A DNA stretch of 64,000 bases, taken from positions 34,104 through 98,103 of the forward strand of contig JAQUVQ010000003.1 of NCBI GenBank assembly GCA_028693285.1, given 5' to 3'. The first letter of the stretch is position 1. Each line of letters begins with the position of its first letter. The stretch is from Smithellaceae bacterium. GTDB lineage: Bacteria > Desulfobacterota > Syntrophia > Syntrophales > Smithellaceae. The notes below the pieces were generated by a model. That model searched no databases. It was not told the DNA's origin and saw only the letters and a program-made list of their open reading frames with translations. Made by a program: the position numbers and the translations under genes. Positions 45,312-53,804 of this stretch are shown piece by piece.

Positions 45312-47048
45312 ATGAAAAAAATAATGATCGGTTTTTGCCTTCTAGCGGCGCTGCTGATGGCGGCGACGCTCACGGCAAAGGAAAAATACACGGTGACAAT
45401 TCTGCCCTTCGCGCTGCACAGCGCTGAAAACATTGAATATGTGCGTCAGGGAATCAACGACATGCTGATCAGCCGGATTTCCGGAGCCGACAAAATTGAT
45501 GTTACGCGCAAAGAAGTCGTTTCGGACGTCCTGAAGAAAACAGGCGGAAAGGAGCTCGGCCTGGCGGATGTTCAGGACATCGGCCGGCAGTTGAATTCCG
45601 ACTACGTGGTCTGGGGCAGCATTACCAAGATCGGAAAAAGCATCAGCATCGACGGAAAGCTGATCGACATCACCGGAGGGAAATCGGACGTCGGCATTTT
45701 CTCCCAGTCCCAGACCCTCGACGAAGTCATTCCCAAAATCAACGATTTTTCGCAGCGCATCGTCCGGCATATCACCGGAGGGGCCGCCGCGGAAAGCGCT
45801 CCGGCTGCGGTGTCCACCGCGCCGGCCGCCGCCCCGCCGCCTGTTCCCGGCGCGTCCCGCGAAGCGCAGATCATCGCCGGCATGAAATCCGGAAAAGGCA
45901 AAGGAACCCTGACTTCGATGATCAACGCGGAATTCATCAATTCGTCCGATCCGCTCGATCGCAAGAAGGGCTTCTGGATGAGCCAGCAGTTCAAGACGGA
46001 ATTCAACGGGATGGACGTCGGCGACGTCAACCGCGACGGTCGGAACGAAGTAGTCATCATTGACCCCCACAATGTATATATTTACCTGAAGACCAAGGAC
46101 AACTTGCAGCTGCTCAAGCAGATCAAGGGAAAATCCTACCATAAATACATCTCCGTGGACGTGGCGGACATCAACAAAGACGGCACGCCGGAGATCATCG
46201 TGACGTCGCTCAACGACCGGCTGCTCAATTCTTTCGTTCTTCAGTACGAGGACGGCGACTACAAAACAATTGCCTCCGATATCCGTTATTTCCTGAGGGT
46301 GATCATCCCTTCCTCGGGCGCGCCCGTTCTGCTGGGGCAGGCCTATGGACTGGGAAGCTTTCACGACGGCCAGGGCGGCCGGGTTTTCGATACGCAGATT
46401 TATGAAATCGTCTGGCGGGACGGGAAATACGTCGAGGGGGATAAGCAGAAAATCCCGGTCGGATTGTCTATTTACGGGCTGACCCTTGACACGCTGGGCG
46501 CGGGAACCAGCGAGAAAATCATCGCGCTCGACGAGCTGGACTACCTGTGCATCATTACGCCGACGACCAAGCCGCTGAGCCGGATTTTTTCCTTTGGATT
46601 CAGCCCCGATGAACTGATCTGGAGAAGCGACTCCCAGTACGGCGGCAGCAACAACTACATCGACAACGTGGACAAGCAGAAGCAGCAGTCTTCGGAGGCC
46701 ACGCAGGAGGACAGTGTTTTTGCCAATCTGAGAATCGTGATGTTCGACACGAACAACGACGGCAAAAAGGAAATGATCATCGTCAAAAACCTTTCGTCGG
46801 TCGGACGCATCTTTAAAAACCTGAAGCTTTTCTCCTCGAGCGAAATCTATAACCTGGAGTGGGACGGCCTCGGCATGGCGGAAAACTGGCGGACGAAGAA
46901 AATCAACGGCTATGTCGCGGACTACTGCTTCAAGGACGTGGACAATGACGGCAAACCGGAAATTGTCCTGGCGCTGGTCCAGTCCGTCGGCGCGACGCTC
47001 AGCGAGAGAAGCGTTCTGGTCGTGTATGAACTGGAAATGCCGCAATAG
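45312..47048 (+). CDS. secreted/periplasmic FG-GAP repeat protein with TolB-N-like domain
   Basis: 578 residues from ATG 45312 (GGAG seven bases before), with signal peptide MKKIMIGFCLLAALLMAATL. Residues about 25-160 resemble CsgG/TolB-N type domains (VTILPFALHSAENIEYVRQG...). A Pro/Ala linker (about 165-190) follows. At least four Asp-rich Ca-binding FG-GAP motifs follow: DVNRDGRNEV, DINKDGTPEI, DTNNDGKKEM, DVDNDGKPEI. Probably an envelope beta-propeller with a binding role. Often seen in anaerobic deltaproteobacteria, but no function known. Confidence 0.85.
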   Translation: MKKIMIGFCLLAALLMAATLTAKEKYTVTILPFALHSAENIEYVRQGINDMLISRISGADKIDVTRKEVVSDVLKKTGGKELGLADVQDIGRQLNSDYVVWGSITKIGKSISIDGKLIDITGGKSDVGIFSQSQTLDEVIPKINDFSQRIVRHITGGAAAESAPAAVSTAPAAAPPPVPGASREAQIIAGMKSGKGKGTLTSMINAEFINSSDPLDRKKGFWMSQQFKTEFNGMDVGDVNRDGRNEVVIIDPHNVYIYLKTKDNLQLLKQIKGKSYHKYISVDVADINKDGTPEIIVTSLNDRLLNSFVLQYEDGDYKTIASDIRYFLRVIIPSSGAPVLLGQAYGLGSFHDGQGGRVFDTQIYEIVWRDGKYVEGDKQKIPVGLSIYGLTLDTLGAGTSEKIIALDELDYLCIITPTTKPLSRIFSFGFSPDELIWRSDSQYGGSNNYIDNVDKQKQQSSEATQEDSVFANLRIVMFDTNNDGKKEMIIVKNLSSVGRIFKNLKLFSSSEIYNLEWDGLGMAENWRTKKINGYVADYCFKDVDNDGKPEIVLALVQSVGATLSERSVLVVYELEMPQ

Positions 47049-47115
47049 GTATTGACAAACGCCGGACTCTTCGATATAGCCTCCGGCGGCTTTGCGCACA
47101 ACGATTGCTTTTCAA

Positions 47116-47192
47116 GGCGGTGTAGCTCAGTTGGTCAGAGCATACGGCTCATATCCGTAGTGTCCCTGGTTCAAATCCAGGCACCGCCACCA
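47116..47192 (+). tRNA. tRNA-Met (CAT), elongator type
   Basis: Cloverleaf of 77 bases including encoded CCA. Acceptor GGCGGTG pairs with CACCGCC, D-arm GCTC...GAGC, anticodon stem TACGG/CCGTA with loop CTCATAT (anticodon CAT), T-arm CCTGG/CCAGG with TTCAAAT. The anticodon stem lacks the three G-C pairs of an initiator. A lysidine-modified tRNA-Ile2 with the same anticodon is possible, so Met is the likeliest reading. Confidence 0.93.
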
Positions 47193-47255
47193 TTTCATCC
47201 TTCCGCGATGTCAACGCCTGGATATTGCAAATCATTTTAATAAAACGGGAAACTC

Positions 47256-48248
47256 ATGACTGCCGGAAACGGAAACCCTTCTGCAACCTTTCAACCCCGG
47301 TCTTTTTTGAAGAACCGGCACTTGCAGTCCGTTCTGGCGTCTTCACACCTGATGATTCCCCCTCACGGCCCCCTGCGCAGGCATTCCAGGGAATTCATCA
47401 TCGAAACGCCCGGCGGATCGAAGCTGCTGTCCTATCTGTCGCATCACCCCCGTTCCCGGGGAATGATGATTCTGCTGCACGGCTGGGAAGGCTCCTCCTC
47501 TTCGGCCTACATTCTGGCCGCCGGCGCCTACTTTTTCGACCGGAATTTTTCCGTTTGCCGCCTCAATTTAAGGGATCACGGCGATTCCCATCACCTCAAT
47601 CAAGGCCTCTTTCACGGGGCGCTGATCGAGGAAACCTTCGACGCGGTAAACGCGGTTGCAAGAATGGCCGGAAACCTGCCGGTTTATCTCCTGGGGTTTT
47701 CCCTCGGCGCCAATTTCTCGCTCAGGATCGCGATGCGCCATTCCCAAACCCCCGTCGGAAACCTGAAAAAAGTGTTCGCCGTCAGTCCGCCCCTCGACCC
47801 TTACAGAACGACGCTGACCATCGACCGCGGCCCCGCTCTTTACCAAAACTACTTTCTGCGAAAGTGGAAGCGTTCGCTCAGAAAAAAACAGAGGTTTTTC
47901 CCGGATCAATACGACTTTGCCGGCATGCTTCGGGCGCGTTCCTGCATGGAGCTGACGGAGAAGATGATGGCTTATTTCCCGGAATTTCCTTCCTATCGGG
48001 ACTATTTTCGGCTATACACTCTGACGGATAATTCTTTTTGTGATCTCGGCGTGCCGGTCAAAATATTCTTCGCGGCCGATGATCCCGTCATCGCCCTCGA
48101 TGACTTCCGGAAGCTTCGCAATCACGGTTTTCTGACGGTTTCCGAGCAGCCGTTCGGCGGTCACTGCGGTTTTGTGGACCTGTTTCCCCGGCGGCGCTGG
48201 TACAATGAACAGATTTTTGAAGAATTTCAACAAGAGAGAAACGCATGA
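47256..48248 (+). CDS. YheT-like alpha/beta hydrolase
   Basis: 330 residues. Oxyanion HGWEGSSSSAY, nucleophile elbow GFSLGANFSLR (Ser in the G-x-S-x-G), acid in FFAADDPVIALDD and His in GGHCGFVD. FKNRHLQSV near the start is the YheT family hallmark. Likely a cytosolic esterase or acyl-hydrolase. Its stop overlaps the next start by 4 bases (ATGA), so translation is coupled. Confidence 0.92.
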   Translation: MTAGNGNPSATFQPRSFLKNRHLQSVLASSHLMIPPHGPLRRHSREFIIETPGGSKLLSYLSHHPRSRGMMILLHGWEGSSSSAYILAAGAYFFDRNFSVCRLNLRDHGDSHHLNQGLFHGALIEETFDAVNAVARMAGNLPVYLLGFSLGANFSLRIAMRHSQTPVGNLKKVFAVSPPLDPYRTTLTIDRGPALYQNYFLRKWKRSLRKKQRFFPDQYDFAGMLRARSCMELTEKMMAYFPEFPSYRDYFRLYTLTDNSFCDLGVPVKIFFAADDPVIALDDFRKLRNHGFLTVSEQPFGGHCGFVDLFPRRRWYNEQIFEEFQQERNA

Positions 48249-49084
48249 CCATGGACTTAACGCTGCTGCGGGACAAGGACGCCTTTCCGCTTTATGTTCT
48301 GGAGCGCCTGAACCGGACACCCGTTGACTATTTGGAAAAGCACCTTTCGATTGAACGCTCCAACGCCGCGGGCGGCAAACATTTGGAAGCCGGCGTTGTG
48401 CTGCTGCTGCTGTTCAAAAATTCCGAATTTCATTTTTTGCTGATCAAGCGTTCGAATGCCGTCGCCCAGTCCGGCGACATCAGTTGCCCCGGCGGCATGC
48501 TGGAGCGGCCGGTCGATGAGATGCTGAGCCACATCGTTTCGAAAACCGGCATTCTTCGAACGGCAGGCAACCGGGCGCTTCACGAACTGCCTAACAAAGA
48601 CGGTGAGACCCAATCGCTCATTCGGCTTTTTCTGATGAACGCGCTTCGCGAATCCTGGGAGGAAATCGGCCTGAGCCCGCTCAACGTTGAATTTCTTGGC
48701 GCCCTGCCCACCTACTCGCTCACGCTTTTCACCCGGACCATCTTTCCGCTGGCAGGCCTGGTCAGGGAGCCCTGGCCCTACCGGCCCAACGACGAAGTGG
48801 ACAAAATGCTGGAAATTCCCGTCAGCGATTTTTTCCGCAGCTCTTCCTACGCTCTCCTGGAGCTCAGCCCGGAGAACGGAACATCCGACCCGCGCCGCAA
48901 CTTCCAATTCCCCTGCCTGGTCATTCCGGACGGCAAGGGCGGCGAAGACATCCTCTGGGGCGCAACGTTCTTCATTATTGCAAACTTCCTGCGGGAGGTC
49001 ACGGGCGGCGCCTTTCCGGCGGAAACGCCCGGGCGCATCGTCACAAAAATTCTCTCCCCGCACTACACATCAGGAAACCGTTGA
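48245..49084 (+). CDS. Nudix hydrolase (CoA pyrophosphatase-like) with insert in the Nudix box
   Basis: 279 residues. Residues 78-84 (DISCPGG) and 135-143 (RESWEEIGL) are the two halves of the Nudix box of UPF0035/CoA-diphosphatase type enzymes, but they are 51 residues apart instead of about 14: an insert of about 37 residues (LERPVDEMLSHI... to ...MNAL) interrupts it. If still active it would split CoA or dinucleotides. The catalytic Glu cluster ESWEE is intact. It follows the hydrolase and precedes the HAD gene in one run. Confidence 0.85.
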   Translation: MTMDLTLLRDKDAFPLYVLERLNRTPVDYLEKHLSIERSNAAGGKHLEAGVVLLLLFKNSEFHFLLIKRSNAVAQSGDISCPGGMLERPVDEMLSHIVSKTGILRTAGNRALHELPNKDGETQSLIRLFLMNALRESWEEIGLSPLNVEFLGALPTYSLTLFTRTIFPLAGLVREPWPYRPNDEVDKMLEIPVSDFFRSSSYALLELSPENGTSDPRRNFQFPCLVIPDGKGGEDILWGATFFIIANFLREVTGGAFPAETPGRIVTKILSPHYTSGNR

Positions 49085-49088
49085 ACCT

Positions 49089-49775
49089 ATGGCCCCTATT
49101 CTTTTCGATCCTTCGGCCATCGACACCGTGATTTTTGATTTTGACGGAACACTGGCCCGGCTGAACATCGATTTTGAACAAATGCGCCGGGACGTGGCCT
49201 CACTGATTGACCGCTGGGGCGTGGACCCCCGAAGTCTGCAAAACCGGTTTGTTTTGGAAATGATCGGCGAAGTTCAGGCCCTGCTTGGAAAAAATTCAGG
49301 AGACCATGCAGCTTCGTTCACGCGGGAAGCCTTTCGAATCATCGAAGAGATTGAAGTGGAAGCGGCGCAAAGCGGCTCCCTGTTTGACGGCGCCAAAGAG
49401 CTGTTCACGGGTCTCAGGAAAGCCTCCCTTCAGGCCGGAATCATCACCCGCAACTGTGAGAAAGCCGTCCGGACCGTCTTTCCGGATATTCACGATTATT
49501 GTCCGGTGGTCGTCTGCCGCAATGACGTCCGGCGCGTCAAGCCGCACCCCGAGCAGATCAACCTCGCCCTGTCGAGGCTGGGCGCAAAACCCGGCCGATG
49601 CGTGATGATCGGCGACCACCCGATCGACATTGAGACGGGGAAAAACGCGGGAACCCGAACCGCCGGTGTCCTGACCGGCCGCTTTCAGGAAAAGGATTTT
49701 CTGCGGGCGGGAGCGGACATGGTGCTGAGGGAAGCCCCGGACATTCTCAGGCGGCTGAAGCCTGAAGATTTTTAA
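49089..49775 (+). CDS. HAD superfamily phosphatase
   Basis: 228 residues from ATG 49089, whose start MAPILFDPSAIDTVIFDFDGT gives motif I (DFDGT). Motif II (ITRNC), motif III (KPHPEQ) and motif IV (MIGDHPIDIETGKNAG) are present. Similar in order to phosphoglycolate phosphatase/pyrophosphatase-like HADs, so a small phosphomonoester is likely. It starts 4 bases after the Nudix gene; the three genes resemble a house-cleaning operon. Confidence 0.9.
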   Translation: MAPILFDPSAIDTVIFDFDGTLARLNIDFEQMRRDVASLIDRWGVDPRSLQNRFVLEMIGEVQALLGKNSGDHAASFTREAFRIIEEIEVEAAQSGSLFDGAKELFTGLRKASLQAGIITRNCEKAVRTVFPDIHDYCPVVVCRNDVRRVKPHPEQINLALSRLGAKPGRCVMIGDHPIDIETGKNAGTRTAGVLTGRFQEKDFLRAGADMVLREAPDILRRLKPEDF

Positions 49776-49871
49776 ACGACCTTCCCGGGTTGACATCCCC
49801 GGATAAATTGTATAGAAGCGGACGGCGCCGGAAGCCCGGACGCATCATCTTCTTTGATTTTGAGGGAAAAA

Positions 49872-51206
49872 ATGAATCCACATGTCTTTCGTGAATACGA
49901 CGTGCGCGGCATCGTTGACAAGGACCTCAACGAGGTCTTTATCGTAAATCTGGGACGCGCCATCGGCACATATGCGCTTCAGCATAAAGTTCGGACCATG
50001 ACCATCGGGCGCGACTGCCGCCTGAGTTCGGACGACTACCACCGATTTCTGATCGCCGGGCTGAACGCCTCCGGCATGGACACCATCGACATCGGCCTGT
50101 GCGCAACCCCCATGCTGTATTTTTCCATCCGCCGCTTAGGAGCGGGAGGCGGCGTCATGATCACCGGCAGCCACAACCCGCCGGAGTTCAACGGCTTTAA
50201 AATCTGCATCGGCTACGATTCCATCCACGGGGAGCAGATTCAGGAGCTGAGGCGCATCATGGAATCCGGAAGTTATCATTCCGGCAAAGGGTCCGCGCAG
50301 GCGCAGGACATCACGAAGATTTATCAGGACTATATCTTCGACTCCGTCCGCGTATCAAAAAAGCTGAAGATTGTCCTCGACGGAGGAAACGGCGTCGGGG
50401 GGAAATTTGCCCTTCCCATTCTGGAGAGAATGGGCTGCGACGTCACTGCCCTCTACTGTGAGCCGGACGGCCGCTTTCCCCATCACTTCCCGGACCCCAC
50501 CGTCGAAGAAAATCTTGCGGAACTCATTCGGCTTACGGCCAAAGAAAAGGCTGACCTGGGCATCGCCTTTGACGGAGACGCGGACCGCATCGGAGTGATC
50601 AGCGACACCGGCGAGATCATCTGGGGAGACAAGCTGCTTCTTTTGTTTGCGCGCTTCATCCTCAAGGACCATCCCGGGGCGACCATCATCGGCGAAGTCA
50701 AGTGCTCGCAGGTTCTCTACGACGGCATTGCGGAATATTCCGGCCGGCCGCTGATGTGGAAGGCCGGGCATTCGCTGATCAAGGCCAAGATGAAGGAGGA
50801 AAAAGCCCTGCTGGGAGGAGAAATGAGCGGCCACCTGTTTTTTGCCGACCGCTATTTCGGATATGACGACGCCATTTACGCCGCTGTAAGACTGCTGGAG
50901 ATTCTCTCTCAGACAGGTCTGAAGCTGAGCGAGCTCCTCGCCGGCGTTCCGAAAACGTTTGCCACGCCTGAAATCCGCATGGATTGCGACGACGACCGGA
51001 AGAAAGCGGTGGTGGCCAAAATCAAGGAGCATTACCAAAACACGCCGGGCGTCATTGACATTGACGGCGTTCGGGTGCCTTTCGGGGACGGCTGGGCGCT
51101 GGTCCGCTGCTCCAACACGCAGCCGGTCATCGTCCTTCGCTTTGAGGCATCATCCGCGGCACGCCTTCAGGAGATTCGCGGCGAAGTCGAAGGGCTTCTC
51201 GCCTGA
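49872..51206 (+). CDS. phosphomannomutase/phosphoglucomutase
   Basis: 444 residues from ATG 49872 (GAGGG just before). Signatures: catalytic serine GVMITGSHNPPEFNGFK, metal loop FDGDADRIGV, sugar loop GGEMSGHLFF, and phosphate loop RCSNTQPVIVLRFEASS. ManB/AlgC type, interconverting hexose 1- and 6-phosphates for surface polysaccharide or LPS synthesis. No sugar-nucleotide neighbours are in the window. Confidence 0.95.
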   Translation: MNPHVFREYDVRGIVDKDLNEVFIVNLGRAIGTYALQHKVRTMTIGRDCRLSSDDYHRFLIAGLNASGMDTIDIGLCATPMLYFSIRRLGAGGGVMITGSHNPPEFNGFKICIGYDSIHGEQIQELRRIMESGSYHSGKGSAQAQDITKIYQDYIFDSVRVSKKLKIVLDGGNGVGGKFALPILERMGCDVTALYCEPDGRFPHHFPDPTVEENLAELIRLTAKEKADLGIAFDGDADRIGVISDTGEIIWGDKLLLLFARFILKDHPGATIIGEVKCSQVLYDGIAEYSGRPLMWKAGHSLIKAKMKEEKALLGGEMSGHLFFADRYFGYDDAIYAAVRLLEILSQTGLKLSELLAGVPKTFATPEIRMDCDDDRKKAVVAKIKEHYQNTPGVIDIDGVRVPFGDGWALVRCSNTQPVIVLRFEASSAARLQEIRGEVEGLLA

Positions 51207-51263
51207 TCAGTCCCGGACCGCGGTGTCCCGAAAACTGACGGGCATTGCATATAATTTCCCGCC

Positions 51264-51689
51264 TCACTTCTGATGCTGCCTCAGCAGCATGAACGTCGCG
51301 GAAACGCGGCAGACGGGTTTCCCCGCGCCGTTTGTCACCTGGCAATCTCCGATGATCAGGCTTCGGCCCTTCTTGAAAACGCCCGCTTCGGCAATAAGCT
51401 CTCCTTTGTCCACGCCGGCCAGGAAATTGCTCTTCAGCTCAATTGTCGTCAGTCCTTCTTCCGGCGTGAGCACCGTCATCATGGCATGGGCAATGGCCTC
51501 GTCCGCCAGCGCGACCATCAAACCTCCCTGCATCAATCCGGCGCCCTGCAGATATTCCGGACGTATGGGCATTCGAAATACGGCGCGGCCCGAAGACAAA
51601 CCGGCAACCTCTACATTGAAGTGGTCCAGATAGGGATTCAACCCTTTCTCTCCCGCGCGAATTTTTTCCAGGTAAAGTTGGTAATTCAC
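51264..51689 (-). CDS. PaaI-like hotdog thioesterase
   Basis: 141 residues. Hotdog core with LMQGGLMVALADEAIAHA (catalytic GG...DE), TTIELKSNFLAGV and SVSATFML. GTG start at 51689 with GGGAGGGG six bases upstream. Probably cleaves acyl- or aryl-CoA. Convergent with the phosphomannomutase gene, 57 bases away. The two other thioesterases in the window are of different subfamilies. Confidence 0.85.
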   Translation of the reverse strand: MNYQLYLEKIRAGEKGLNPYLDHFNVEVAGLSSGRAVFRMPIRPEYLQGAGLMQGGLMVALADEAIAHAMMTVLTPEEGLTTIELKSNFLAGVDKGELIAEAGVFKKGRSLIIGDCQVTNGAGKPVCRVSATFMLLRQHQK

Positions 51690-51868
51690 GATAGCCCCTC
51701 CCTTTTTTTATTTTCGGCCATGACGCATCAATCCTGAAGACTTATAATTCCTGTTTGGGGAAATTGCCAATGTTTTTCCGCCTGCTTATGCCTTTGCGCG
51801 ATGAGATTCGGAGGGCTCAAAAAAATCAGGTCCGGACAAAAATATCCGGCGCCATGTCAATAATCATA
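51690..51868. other. intergenic stretch between thioesterase and NifU-like gene, no clear gene
   Basis: The divergent gap from 51690 to 52015 totals 326 bases. This left part shows the GC-rich SD of the thioesterase and a direct TCCGG repeat (near 51832 and 51846). No ORF with an RBS is convincing. The right part is described as promoter and leader. Confidence 0.6.
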
Positions 51869-51897
51869 TTGACTAATATTTTCTTTTTGAATAGATT
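51869..51897 (+). promoter_or_regulatory. candidate promoter for NifU-like/GGGtGRT unit
   Basis: TTGACT (51869-51874), 17-base spacer, TAGATT (51892-51897). Predicted start about 51904, leaving a 110-base leader before the ATG at 52016. Confidence 0.55.
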
Positions 51898-51913
51898 CTT
51901 CCCGTCTTGACGG

Positions 51914-51983
51914 CTTCTGAACCACCCGTAAAGGGACTTTTCCCGTTCAGTGCGAAGAAAAACAGGATAACCAACCGTTATCC
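51914..51983 (+). promoter_or_regulatory. structured 5' leader of the NifU-like gene
   Basis: CTGAAC (51917-51922) pairs with GTTCAG (51945-51950), extended by CTTC/GAAG (51914-51917/51954-51957) with a bulge, enclosing GGGA/TCCC (33-36 with 41-44 of 519xx). A second hairpin GGATAAC (51965-51971)/GTTATCC (51977-51983) follows, then GGAAGGAGAT. Could be a riboswitch-like element or only a stable UTR. Confidence 0.45.
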
Positions 51984-52015
51984 CCAATATTTTACCGGAA
52001 GGAGATGGAGTTTTT

Positions 52016-52708
52016 ATGGAGCACACTCACGAAATTGAACAGATGTGCGTAGTCGCCAAGGGCGCTAAAAACGGCCCCGCGCCCATACCGCAGGAGGGCG
52101 GCTGGACGCCCGTGAAGGAAATTAAGGACATCAGCGGCCTGACGCATGGTGTCGGGCGATGCGCGCCGCAGCAGGGAGCCTGTAAACTGACCCTGAATGT
52201 GAAAAAAGGCATCATTGAAGAGGCGCTGGTTGAATGCATCGGCTGCACCGGCATGACCCATTCCGCCGCGATGGCCGCCGAAATTCTGCCCAACAAAACC
52301 ATTCTGGAAGCGCTGAATTCCGACCTCGTCTGCGACGCGATCAACGTGGCCATGCGGGAAATCTTTTTGCAGATTGTTTACGGCCGCACGCAAACCGCGT
52401 TTTCCGAAGGCGGACTTCCCATCGGCGCGGGTCTGGAAGATCTGGGCAAGGGCCTCCGAAGCGTAATTGCCACCATGTACGGCACCAAAGTAAAAGGGCC
52501 CCGCTATCTGGAGATGGCGGAAGGTTATGTGACCGAAATCGGCCTCGACGCCGACGACGAAATCATCGGCTACAAATTCGTTCAGCTGGGCGTCATGATG
52601 GATAACATTACCAAAGGGATGGATCCGGCCGCCGCGCTGTCTAAGGCAAGCGGAACGTATGGACGCTTTGCCGAAGCCGTTAAAGTCATCAACCCACGTA
52701 AAGGATAA
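52016..52708 (+). CDS. NifU/IscU-like iron-sulfur scaffold family protein
   Basis: 230 residues with AAGGAG SD. Cysteines at about 49, 56, 74, 77 and 106; the ECIGCTGMTHSAAMAA block resembles the second Cys loop of IscU (TFGCGSAIASSS). No third conserved Cys of classical IscU is clear. Family annotated as iron-sulfur cluster scaffold-like and always paired with GGGtGRT proteins in anaerobes (from memory). It begins an operon with that gene, 11 bases apart. Metal cluster binding is an inference. Confidence 0.8.
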   Translation: MEHTHEIEQMCVVAKGAKNGPAPIPQEGGWTPVKEIKDISGLTHGVGRCAPQQGACKLTLNVKKGIIEEALVECIGCTGMTHSAAMAAEILPNKTILEALNSDLVCDAINVAMREIFLQIVYGRTQTAFSEGGLPIGAGLEDLGKGLRSVIATMYGTKVKGPRYLEMAEGYVTEIGLDADDEIIGYKFVQLGVMMDNITKGMDPAAALSKASGTYGRFAEAVKVINPRKG

Positions 52709-52719
52709 GGAGTTTTAAA

Positions 52720-53718
52720 ATGGCACTATTTGAAGGATACGAAAGAAGAATAAAACAGATCACTCCTTTTCTCGCCAAATATGGAATTTCCTCTCTGGAG
52801 GAAGCCGAAAAAGTGTGCATCGGAAAAGGCGTGGATGTTCGGAAAATTGTAAAAGATATTCAGCCGATTTCATTTGAAAACGCCGGATGGGCGTATCTTG
52901 TGGGCGCGGCAGCCGCGATTAAAAAGGGCCAGAAAAACGCCGCGGACATCGCCGAGACGCTGGGCGAGGGACTTCAGTCCTTCTGCATTCCCGGATCCGT
53001 CGCCGACGACCGTCAGGTGGGCATCGGCCACGGGAATTTAGCCTCCATGCTGCTGCGCGAAGAAACCGCCTGCTTCGCCTTCTGCGCGGGACACGAATCA
53101 TTCGCCGCGGCGGAAGGCGCCATCGGCCTGGCCAAGTCCGCCAACAAGGCTCGCAAGAATCCTCTGCGCGTCATTCTGAACGGCCTGGGCAAGGATGCGG
53201 CGCACATTATCGCCCGCGTCAACGGATTTACCCATGTCGCGACGGCTTTCGATTATAAAACAGGGAAAGTCTCCGTGGCCAGGGAAAAAGCTTATTCCAA
53301 AGGCGATCGCGCGGCCGTCCGCTGCTACGGCGCCGATGACGTGCGCGAAGGCGTGGCCATCATGCATCTCGAAGGCGTGGACGTGGCCATCACGGGGAAT
53401 TCCACGAATCCGACGCGCTTCCAGCATCCGGTGATGGGCGTTTACAAAAAAGAACGCCTGCTGGCGGGAAAGAAGTTTTTCTCCGTCGCCTCCGGCGGCG
53501 GAACGGGAAGAACGCTTCATCCCGACAACATGGCGGCCGGTCCCGCTTCCTACGGCATGACCGACACGATGGGGCGCATGCACTCCGACGCGCAGTTCGC
53601 CGGTTCGTCCTCCGTTCCCGCGCACGTGGAGATGATGGGCTTGATCGGAATGGGCAACAATCCGATGGTCGGCGCTTCGGTCGCCGTCGCCGTCGCGGTT
53701 GAACAGGCCATGAAATAA
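52720..53718 (+). CDS. GGGtGRT family protein
   Basis: 332 residues containing the naming motif SGGGTGRTLHPDNMAAGP and IGHGNLASMLLREETACFAFCAGHESFAA. Contains Cys in EKVCIGKG, SFCIPGS and TACFAFC but no classical cluster ligand set. The family is conserved in anaerobes next to the NifU-like gene and has no described biochemical role as far as I know. SD AAGGAG just upstream. Followed by a strong terminator. The tight pairing implies a shared task, possibly with an iron-sulfur or cofactor step. Confidence 0.88.
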   Translation: MALFEGYERRIKQITPFLAKYGISSLEEAEKVCIGKGVDVRKIVKDIQPISFENAGWAYLVGAAAAIKKGQKNAADIAETLGEGLQSFCIPGSVADDRQVGIGHGNLASMLLREETACFAFCAGHESFAAAEGAIGLAKSANKARKNPLRVILNGLGKDAAHIIARVNGFTHVATAFDYKTGKVSVAREKAYSKGDRAAVRCYGADDVREGVAIMHLEGVDVAITGNSTNPTRFQHPVMGVYKKERLLAGKKFFSVASGGGTGRTLHPDNMAAGPASYGMTDTMGRMHSDAQFAGSSSVPAHVEMMGLIGMGNNPMVGASVAVAVAVEQAMK

Positions 53719-53743
53719 TCGGGATTTTTCAAAATGGATAAAG

Positions 53744-53788
53744 AGCGGTTTCATGCCGCCCGCAAGGGCGGCTGCGGCCGCTTTTTTT
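53744..53788 (+). terminator. intrinsic terminator after GGGtGRT gene
   Basis: Outer stem AGCGG (53744-53748)/CCGCT (53778-53782) and inner hairpin GCCGCCC (53755-53761)/GGGCGGC (53766-53772), followed by seven T (53782-53788). Also useful as a barrier between convergent transcripts. Confidence 0.8.
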
Positions 53789-53804
53789 CAGCTGCATCGC
53801 CGGT

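Noticed and set aside
47116-47192. Initiator tRNA-fMet
   Set aside because: Anticodon stem TACGG/CCGTA lacks the GGG/CCC pairs and the first acceptor pair is matched (G-C).
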